Below, one piece after another: positions 22,185 through 28,526 of a stretch of DNA of 28,526 nt (positions are counted from its first letter, which is position 1; each line of letters begins with the position of its first letter). A program made the position numbers and the translations under genes. The stretch covers positions 1 to 28,526 of the forward strand of contig JAYVEG010000204.1 of NCBI GenBank assembly GCA_043748985.1, read 5' to 3'. Under the pieces are notes generated by a model. It was not told the origin of the DNA, did not search any database, and worked only from the letters and a program-made list of their open reading frames with translations. This DNA comes from JBBROS01 sp043748985. GTDB taxonomy: Bacteria > Pseudomonadota > Alphaproteobacteria > Acetobacterales > Acetobacteraceae.

Positions 22185-24159
22185 GCGGAGTGGAAGCCTT
22201 GTTCAGCGCGTGGAGCCTTGAAGCAACGTGCGGATCGGCCAGAAGGTTTGCGGATGGTCCTGGCAGACGGCGCCGCCAGTTGGGATGCCCGTCCATGGTG
22301 CCCGGCAGGTTGGGCTGCTCACGCAGGCCGAGCACATCCTCGATCGGCAGGATCATTAGGTCGCAGGCGGCCGTCGCCAGGTGTCGGATCGCGGCGTCTG
22401 CGACGTCATCGGTCGCGTCCAGGGCTGGGGTTGGGCCCTGGGCGGCGCCGCTGTATTTGAAAGCGGCCCAGAGCGCCTCGCGGTCGGTGATGCGCTCCGC
22501 CTCCTCCGCTGCGTGGCGGTCCGGGCCGCCGGATACGCCCATGCCTCCGCGCCATTCGAGGTCGCGTCCGGACCACCAGCCGGCCACCGTCGCCAGGTCG
22601 TGCGTGCTGGTCATGGCCGTGGCCGCCTTGCTCCAGCCACGCGGGTCGAGGAAGAGGCCGTGCCGCTTCTCGAACCACAGGACGCGCATACCCAACATGC
22701 CCATGGTCGCCAGACGTTCCTGGAAGCCGTCCGGGATGGTGCCGAGATCCTCGCCCAGCACGATGGCGCGGTTCCGGGCGGATTCCAGCGCGATCAGCCG
22801 GAGCATGTCCTCCAGTGGGAAAGCGATATAGGCGCCCTCGCTCGACAGCTTGCCGTGCGGGACGACCCATAGCCGGGCCAGGCCCAATGCGTGGTCGATG
22901 CGGACCCCGCCGGCATTACGCATCGCGAAGCGCAGCATCTCGATGAAGGCCCGGAAGCCGTTTTCGCGCAGGCCGGTCGGGGAGAAGGCGGCGAGGCCCC
23001 AATCCTGGCCGTTGGCGCTCAACAGGTCAGGCGGCGCACCGATACTCATGCCCTGGAGGATCTCTGCCTGGCGGCTCCAGCAGTGGCTGCCGCCGGAGTC
23101 GGCGCCGACGGCCAGGTCGGCGATCAGGCCGATGGGCATTCCGGCGGTGCGTGAAGCGGACTGAGCGGCGCGCAGGCTGCGGTCGGCGAGGAACTGCATG
23201 AACGCATGCAGCGCCACTTCTTCGGCATGGGTTTCTGCAAAGCGGAGCACGACTGGGTTCGAGGGGTCCTGCAGCTCGGCCGGCCAATCGCGCCAGTGCC
23301 AGTTGCCGTGGGCGAACTGGAGTGCGTGCAGCGCCTCGAACGTCGCATGGTTCTGCAGGGCCTCACCCTCTTCGGCGCGGAACAGGGTCAGCTGTGCCAG
23401 CAGCTCGGGCGTTGCGTCCCGGAAGGCCTGGCGCATGGCGGCCAGGCGGAGCCGGCCGGCGGTGGGCCAGTCGACGAAATCGGCGGCCTCGACCCACTTG
23501 TTTTCCGGCAGGTCGAGGCCGGCGTGGAGCACGTTGAGCTGGATGCGGCTGGATGGGGAATAGGGGCTGAAGCGTTCGGGATCGGCGGAGAACTGGGCGT
23601 GGGCTGGGCTGATGGCGATGCCTGCGCAGCCGAGGCGGGCGGCGGGGCCGACGAGGTGTTCGAGGGCGCGGAAGTCACCGAGACCTCCGTCGCCGGGCCG
23701 GCGGAGCGCGTAGAGCTGCACCGCCAGCGCCCAGGGGCGGGTTCCCGGCGCCGCATCCTGAACCGTGTAGCCGCGCACAGGCGCCACAGCCAAGGTTGCA
23801 AGCTGGCCTGCGATATCGAGGCGGTGGTAGCCGGCTTCGTCGAATGCCGGCAGCCAACCGTCTGGGGCATCGCCCTCGATGCGGTGGCCGCTTTCGAGCA
23901 TCAGCGAAAATCTGCCGGCGATCGGCAAGCGCGTGGGCTGGCCGATGGTTGCCGTCACGAGCGGCGGGAGGGTGGCCGCGCGGCGTGCCAGCGTCGCCTG
24001 GCTGTCGGCGATGTCGGCCGGCGTGTCAGCGGGGAGGCCCAAGGCCGCCAGAACCGAGCGAAGGGTATCGTCGCCGACTTCGTGCCACTCGCTGCGATAA
24101 TCCTGCCAGCGCGGCGCTATGCCGGCCGCCTGTGCCAAGGCCCGGAGCAGTTCGCTCAT
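22144..24159 (-). CDS. malQ: 4-alpha-glucanotransferase (amylomaltase)
   Basis: GH77 enzyme that transfers alpha-1,4-glucan segments between malto-oligosaccharides, with release of glucose. 671 residues. Motifs: FSPYSPSSR (197-205), IADLAVGADSGGS (346-358), GAPPDLLSANGQDWGL (374-389), VRIDHALGL (419-427, nucleophile D422), LGEDLGTIP (468-476, acid/base E470), and STHDLATVAGWW (518-529, D521). An N-terminal domain of about 140 residues precedes the barrel, as in other proteobacterial MalQ. The ATG at 24159 overlaps the treZ stop (ATGA). The frame stays open upstream, but that part lies over treZ and is not protein-like. In this operon it can recycle the short oligosaccharides that TreY cannot use. 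Confidence 0.93.
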   Translation of the reverse strand: MSELLRALAQAAGIAPRWQDYRSEWHEVGDDTLRSVLAALGLPADTPADIADSQATLARRAATLPPLVTATIGQPTRLPIAGRFSLMLESGHRIEGDAPDGWLPAFDEAGYHRLDIAGQLATLAVAPVRGYTVQDAAPGTRPWALAVQLYALRRPGDGGLGDFRALEHLVGPAARLGCAGIAISPAHAQFSADPERFSPYSPSSRIQLNVLHAGLDLPENKWVEAADFVDWPTAGRLRLAAMRQAFRDATPELLAQLTLFRAEEGEALQNHATFEALHALQFAHGNWHWRDWPAELQDPSNPVVLRFAETHAEEVALHAFMQFLADRSLRAAQSASRTAGMPIGLIADLAVGADSGGSHCWSRQAEILQGMSIGAPPDLLSANGQDWGLAAFSPTGLRENGFRAFIEMLRFAMRNAGGVRIDHALGLARLWVVPHGKLSSEGAYIAFPLEDMLRLIALESARNRAIVLGEDLGTIPDGFQERLATMGMLGMRVLWFEKRHGLFLDPRGWSKAATAMTSTHDLATVAGWWSGRDLEWRGGMGVSGGPDRHAAEEAERITDREALWAAFKYSGAAQGPTPALDATDDVADAAIRHLATAACDLMILPIEDVLGLREQPNLPGTMDGHPNWRRRLPGPSANLLADPHVASRLHALNKASTPHETTFGDGTASVP

Positions 24160-25889
24160 CCCAGCATGACCACCGCACTCGAGGCCGGCAGGTGGGCCGG
24201 CGTGGCGCCGGGGGTTGCGTAGAGCATCTCCCGTGCGGCGGGCTGGGCGTCGATCGGTTCGGTTCCCAGGTTCAGCAGGATGGTCAGCAGCTGCCCCGTT
24301 CCCAGCGTCCAGGTCGCCTGTACCGCGCCGTGGCCAAGCACGGTGACGCCTGCGCTTTTGCAGCCGGGAATGCCCGGCGTGACATGAGCCACCCGCAGTT
24401 GCAGCAACGTCGTGATCCATGCGGCATGGTCGGGGTCGGTCGCCTCTGGCCGGGACGCCTCGTAGGTGGCCCGGGCATTCGGGTCGGGGATCTGCGCCCG
24501 CTTGCTCTCATCCTGGAAGGCTGCGAAGGCCTTGAACTCGCTGCGCCGGCCCTGGCGGATCAGCTCGGCCAGCTCGTCGTTGTGGCTGGTGAAGAAGAGG
24601 AACGGCGTGGTGCTGGCATGCTCCTCGCCCATGAACATCAACGGGATGAACGGCGAGAGCAGCAGCAGAACGGTTGCGGCCCGCAGCGCCTCGGGGGTTG
24701 CCAGGGCTGCGAGACGCTCGCCCATGGCGCGGTTGCCGATCTGGTCGTGGTTCTGCAGGCAGATGACGAAGGCGGTCGGCGGCAGATGTCCGCTGGGTTC
24801 GCCGCGGGGGCGGCCGAGATGCGGCGACACGTCGCCCTGATAGGCAAAGCCGTCGCGCAGGATGCGGGCCAGATGTTCGGTCGCGTTCTGGAAGTCCTCG
24901 TAGTAGCCCTCGCTCTCGCCGGTCAGCAGCACATGCAGCGCATGGTGCATGTCGTCCGCCCATTGTGCGTCGAACAGCGGCTCGTCATCGGTCCGCAACA
25001 AGGCGGCGCGGTTGTTCTCGTGTTCCAGAACCAGATGCACGTGCCGCCCGGGCGTGCCGGCCCGGATGGCGCCTGCCATATCGACGAGGAAGGCTTCCTC
25101 GCTGATGGCGTGGACGGCATCGAACCGCAGGCCGTCGAAGCGATACTCGTTCAGCCAGAACAGCGCGTTCTGCTGGAAGTAGTCCCGCACCTCCGACCGG
25201 CGGAAGTCGATCGCGGCGCCCCATGGGGTTTTGATGTCCTCGCGGAAGAACGGCTTGGCGTAGGCGTGGATATAGGCTCCGTCGGGGCCGAAATGGTTAT
25301 AGACGACATCCAGCATCACCATCAGGCCAAGCCCGTGCGCGGCATCGATCATGGCTTTCAGATCGTCGGGTGAGCCGAGCGCGCGAGAGGGCGCGTACGG
25401 AAGCACGCCATCATAGCCCCAGTTCCGGTCGCCGGGCACTTCCGCAATCGGCATCAGTTCGATGACGGTGAAGCCCAGGCGCTGCAGTGTCGGCAACCGG
25501 TCCTGGATGCCGCGGAACCCATTCATCAAGCCGGCGTGGCACTCGTAGATCACCGCCTCGTTCCAGGGCCGTCCCGCCCATTCCGGATGGGCCCAGGAGA
25601 ACCGACCGGGGTCGACGACTTCGCTGGCCCCGTGCACGTCCTCGAACTGGCGGCGGGAGGCCGGGTCGGGCACGCTGAGGCCGTCGGGCAAGATGAACTG
25701 GTAGGCCGTGCCCTCCGGTGCAGGCACCGCCGCCTCATGCCAGCCATCGGCCGTCGCATCCATGGGCACCACCCGCGTGGGCAGCTTCAACCGGACCGTC
25801 TCGGCGGAGGGCGCCCACAGGCGGAAGCGGGTGATGCCGTCCGGCTGCAACTCGGCGCCGAACGGGAGAGCATGGTGGAAATGGCTCAT
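24156..25889 (-). CDS. treZ: Malto-oligosyltrehalose trehalohydrolase
   Basis: GH13 hydrolase that releases trehalose from the maltooligosyl trehalose made by TreY. 577 residues. An N-terminal CBM48-like domain (about 1-100, GITRFRLWAPSAETVRL) precedes the barrel. GH13 regions: LDVVYNHFGPDG (193-204), GLRFDAVHAI (253-262, nucleophile D257), HLVLEHENN (285-293, acid/base E289) and LQNHDQIGNRAMG (378-390, D382). RNWGYDGVLPYAP (155-167) is also characteristic. It starts in an ATGA overlap with the glgB stop and ends in another with malQ. The position directly before malQ and treY makes the TreZ call stronger than the branching-enzyme or isoamylase alternatives. Confidence 0.94.
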   Translation of the reverse strand: MSHFHHALPFGAELQPDGITRFRLWAPSAETVRLKLPTRVVPMDATADGWHEAAVPAPEGTAYQFILPDGLSVPDPASRRQFEDVHGASEVVDPGRFSWAHPEWAGRPWNEAVIYECHAGLMNGFRGIQDRLPTLQRLGFTVIELMPIAEVPGDRNWGYDGVLPYAPSRALGSPDDLKAMIDAAHGLGLMVMLDVVYNHFGPDGAYIHAYAKPFFREDIKTPWGAAIDFRRSEVRDYFQQNALFWLNEYRFDGLRFDAVHAISEEAFLVDMAGAIRAGTPGRHVHLVLEHENNRAALLRTDDEPLFDAQWADDMHHALHVLLTGESEGYYEDFQNATEHLARILRDGFAYQGDVSPHLGRPRGEPSGHLPPTAFVICLQNHDQIGNRAMGERLAALATPEALRAATVLLLLSPFIPLMFMGEEHASTTPFLFFTSHNDELAELIRQGRRSEFKAFAAFQDESKRAQIPDPNARATYEASRPEATDPDHAAWITTLLQLRVAHVTPGIPGCKSAGVTVLGHGAVQATWTLGTGQLLTILLNLGTEPIDAQPAAREMLYATPGATPAHLPASSAVVMLG

Positions 25890-28039
25890 TCGGGGATCAG
25901 CACCAGGGTCGAGAGTGGAGGAAGGACGAGGCTGATGGATGCCGGCAGACCATGAGCGCCGACCGCCTCGGCCATGGCGCGACCGCTGTTGCCGAGGTCC
26001 GAGCCGCCGTATATGCCGGCATCGGTGTTAATCGCCTCGAGCCAGCCGCCGGCCTGCGGCACGCCGACGCGGTAGCCGTGGCGCGGCACAGGGGTCATGT
26101 TGCACACCACGAGCGCCGGTGCACCGCCACCTCGCGGTAGCCTGAGCCATGCGAAGACCGACTGGTCGGCGTCATCGACCACTACCCAGCGGAAGCCCTG
26201 CGGGTCGCAATCCCCGGCATGGAGCGCCGGCAGGCGGCGGTATGCGCCGTTCAAGTCGCGCAGCAAACGCTGCACGCCGGCATTTTCGGGCACGTCCAGC
26301 AGCTGCCAATCAAGTCCGGTATCGTGGTTCCACTCGCGGTCCTGCGCGAACTCGCCACCCATGAACAGGAGCTTTTTGCCGGGGTAGGTCCACATGAAGC
26401 CGAAATAGGCGCGAAGGTTGGCGAATTTCTGCCATGTGTCGCCCGGCATCTTCCGGATCAGCGATCCCTTGCCGTAGACGACCTCGTCGTGGCTCAACGG
26501 CAGCATGAACTTCTCGCTGAAGGCATAGACGAGGCCGAAGGTGATCTCGCCATGGTGCCAGCGGCGGTTGATCGGCGCCTCTTCCATGTAATGCAGCGTG
26601 TCGTGCATCCAGCCCATGTTCCACTTGTAGTGGAAGCCGAGGCCGCCCTGATCGGCCGGTTGCGTCACGCCGGGCTAGGCGGTGCTTTCCTCGGCGATGA
26701 GGATGGCGCCGGGGGCTCGGGTTTGCACGGCGCGGCTGAGGTCCTGGAGGAAGGCCACGTTCTCGAGGTTCTCGCGGCCGCCGTATTTGTTCGGGACCCA
26801 TTCGCCGGCGTCGCGGCTGTAGTCGCGGTAGAGCATCGAGGCGACGGCATCCACGCGAAGGCCGTCGACGTGGTACTCGCTAAGCCACCAGAGGCCGGAT
26901 GCGATCATGAAACCGCGGACCTCATTGCGGCCGAGGTTGTAGATGTAGGTGTTCCAGTCGCGGTGGAAGCCTTCCCGGGGGTCGCCATGTTCGTAGAGGG
27001 GCGTGCCGTCAAAGCGGGCGAGGCCGTGCGCGTCGGTCGGGAAGTGTGCGGGGACCCAGTCCAGCAGGACCCCGACGCCCATCGCATGGCAGCGGTCGAC
27101 GAAGGCCTTGAAGGCTTCGGGTGGGCCGAGGCGTGAGCTGGGCGCGAACTGGCCGAGCGGCTGGTAGCCCCAGGAGCCGCCGAAGGGGTGCTCCATGACA
27201 GGGAGAAGTTCGAGATGGGTGAAGCCCATTCCGGCGCAGTAGGGGACAAGGCGGTCGGCAAGTTCGGCCCATCCGGGCGCGCCGCCTTCTGCGAATGGCA
27301 ACCAGGAGGCGGCGTGGACCTCGTAGGCGGAGATGGGTGCGTCTGGCATCTGGGCCGCAGCGCGCTTTTCCATCCAGGCTGCGTCGGTCCATTTGTAGGG
27401 TATGGCGGAGACGACGATCGAGCCGGTCTTGGGGGGCAGCTCCGCGGCGCGTGCCAACGGGTCGGCTTTTTGCGGGAGAGGGGACCAGTCGGGGCCGAGC
27501 AGGTCGAACTTGTAGATGGCGCCGGGCTTGACGCCGGGGATGAACATTTCCCAGACCCCGGCCGGGTCATGGCGGCGCATGGGATGGCGGCGGGCGTCCC
27601 AGAAGTTGAAGTCGCCCACGACCGAGACCCGGCGTGCATTCGGCGCCCATACCGCGAAGCGGACTCCCTCGACGCCGTCGTAGATCGCTTCGTGCGCACC
27701 CAGCGTAAGAGCGAGGTCGTTGTGGCGGCCTTCACTGATCAGATGCAGGTCGAAGGCGCCGAGGGTGGGACCGAAGCGAAAGGGGTCCTCTGCCTCATAG
27801 GCGATGCCATGGGTGTGCACGCGTAGCCGGTAGGGGCCGGGCTGCACGGCGCCCTGGAACATGCCATGGTCATGCACGCGGTGGAGTTCGCCGAGGATGG
27901 CGCCATCCGGGCCGATGGCTTCGACTGAGTCGGCGCCGGGCGCCAGTACGCAAACCGCGCCGTCATGCGGTCCCAGTACGGAGAAGGGATCGCCGTGGCG
28001 GCCCTGCGCGACGGCGTCGAGCGCCCAGTATTCCGTCAT
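25886..28039 (-). pseudogene. glgB: 1,4-alpha-glucan branching enzyme interrupted by an in-frame amber codon
   Basis: GlgB (GH13/CBM48) makes alpha-1,6 branches in glycogen-like glucan. The full frame would give 716 amino acids plus the TAG; E. coli GlgB has 728. The first part (28039-26675) has 454 residues: the N-terminal modules, GVRFAVWAPNARRVSVVGDFN (125-145), LDWVPAHFPTD (326-336), GLRVDAVAS (393-401, nucleophile D397) and ILIAEESTA (446-454, acid/base E450). The TAG is codon 455. The second part continues with PGVTQPADQGGLGFHYKW, then LSHDEVVYGKG, whose catalytic D is at 518. The spacing D397-E450-D518 equals D405-E458-D526 of E. coli, so nothing is inserted or lost except the one codon. 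The stop separates the third catalytic residue from the other two, so neither half should work alone. No other damage is seen. Confidence 0.85.
26675..26677 (-). other. In-frame TAG inside glgB
   Basis: Minus-strand codons around it read GAA AGC ACC GCC TAG CCC GGC GTG. GlgB proteins have F or W at this place (AEEST-x-F/W-PG). TGG to TAG is a single transition, so one point mutation or base-call error explains it. Several other genes here (the epimerase, YeiH-type protein, second MFS transporter and the 233-aa protein) end in TAG, so TAG is an ordinary stop in this genome. Confidence 0.9.
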
Positions 28040-28526
28040 GCGTTTTTCCCGATCAGCCGTTGTGCGATCTCGGAGAAACCCTCCAGCGGGATGTGGAGCC
28101 AGGCGGGGCGGTTCGCGACCTCGTAGCGGATTTCGTAGGCTGCCTTCTCCAGCAGGAACAGGTCGAGCATCGCTTGCTCCGCCGCTTCAGGAACCCATGG
28201 GGTCGGTGCCGCATGCAGGACCGTCCGATAGGCCTCTAAAAACACGGCGCCGGCGCGGGTCTTGAACTGCATAAGCAGCTCGCCGCGGCGCTGTCCTGCC
28301 TGTTCCGACGTCGCAGCCCGGCCCGGTGCGGCTGCCGCTGCGGCGTAGTCGAAGGAACGCAGCAGGCCCGCCACGTCGCGCATGGGACAGGATTTCGCGC
28401 GTCGCTGCTCCATGGTCCGCGCCGGTTCGCCCTCGAAGTCGATAAGGAAGGCGTCGCCTTGCACCACGAGCACCTGGCCCAGGTGGAAGTCGCCGTGCAC
28501 CCGGGTTTGGAGGCTGCCGACGCCTT
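28036..28526 (-). CDS. Maltokinase or C-terminal maltokinase part of a trehalose synthase fusion, partial
   Basis: 162 C-terminal residues are visible; the 5' part lies beyond the right edge. The aminoglycoside-phosphotransferase-like fold shows the catalytic loop RVHGDFHLGQVL (the GTG at 28500 codes for V inside this loop and is not the start) and the metal-binding LIDFEGEPARTMEQRRAK. MRDVAGLLRSFDYAA and the C-terminal IRYEVANRPAWLHIPL are typical of maltokinase (Mak/Pep2), which makes maltose-1-phosphate from maltose and ATP for the GlgE pathway. In many Proteobacteria this domain is fused behind TreS; the window cannot show whether that is so here. The stop overlaps the glgB start as ATGA. 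Confidence 0.85.
   Translation of the reverse strand, partial: GVGSLQTRVHGDFHLGQVLVVQGDAFLIDFEGEPARTMEQRRAKSCPMRDVAGLLRSFDYAAAAAAPGRAATSEQAGQRRGELLMQFKTRAGAVFLEAYRTVLHAAPTPWVPEAAEQAMLDLFLLEKAAYEIRYEVANRPAWLHIPLEGFSEIAQRLIGKNA

Noticed and set aside
24160..24420. Upstream extension of the malQ frame
   Set aside because: It lies over treZ and has no MalQ-like sequence; the ATGA overlap start at 24159 is better.
25886..26668. C-terminal glgB piece as an independent gene starting at GTG 26668
   Set aside because: It is the exact continuation of GlgB and lacks a ribosome binding site; it is better read as the second part of one interrupted gene, with restart kept as a hypothesis.
26675..26677. 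TAG as a reassigned sense codon in this genome
   Set aside because: At least four other genes in the window terminate at TAG at their expected family lengths.

Overview
High-GC bacterial chromosome segment, almost fully coding, with proteins of Gram-negative alphaproteobacterial type. A 3-hydroxybutyrate dehydrogenase, a UDP-glucuronate 4-epimerase, a periplasmic MepA endopeptidase, Tat-like substrate-binding proteins and a treZ-malQ-treY order all fit Alphaproteobacteria. My best guess is Rhodospirillales/Acetobacteraceae, by recall of protein style rather than by any search. I see no rRNA, tRNA, CRISPR array, transposase, phage gene or integration site. No gene-free gap exceeds 190 bases.

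Layout. (1) 1-2678, minus strand: a YceI-like secreted protein overlaps an MFS_3 exporter, followed by a dps ferritin-like gene cut by the left window edge. (2) 2751-4507, plus strand: 3-hydroxybutyrate dehydrogenase and a UDP-glucuronate 4-epimerase-like SDR. (3) 4554-5612, minus strand: a YeiH-type membrane protein. (4) 5711-8638, plus strand: a family-2 glycosyltransferase overlapping mepA, then a YnfM-like MFS transporter. (5) 8684-12183, plus strand: a molybdenum hydroxylase large subunit without its usual partners, a GNAT acetyltransferase and an uncharacterised protein. (6) 12367-14377, minus strand: a small exported histidine-rich repeat protein and an M81 (MlrC-like) metallopeptidase. 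(7) 14499-17837, plus strand: two paralogous family-5 substrate-binding proteins with Tat-like signals. (8) 17923-28526, minus strand: a translationally coupled alpha-glucan/trehalose operon, in transcription order maltokinase (possibly the tail of a TreS-maltokinase fusion, cut by the right edge), glgB, treZ, malQ, treY, otsA.

The operon is the most coherent system here. Neighbouring genes overlap by 4, 4, 4, 41 and 1 bases. The products can turn maltose into maltose-1-phosphate (maltokinase), branch glucan (GlgB), rearrange malto-oligosaccharides (MalQ), convert glucan ends into trehalose (TreY, TreZ), and make trehalose-6-phosphate from UDP-glucose (OtsA). This suggests a cycle between glycogen-like glucan and trehalose, probably for osmotic or desiccation stress.

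The main anomaly is an in-frame amber codon in the middle of glgB (26675-26677), where relatives carry an aromatic residue. The reading frame on both sides is otherwise intact, so this is a fresh nonsense mutation, a sequence error, or a split/readthrough gene. Other points of interest are the histidine-rich exported repeat protein, the orphan molybdenum hydroxylase subunit, the peptidase next to twin binding proteins, and otsA without otsB.
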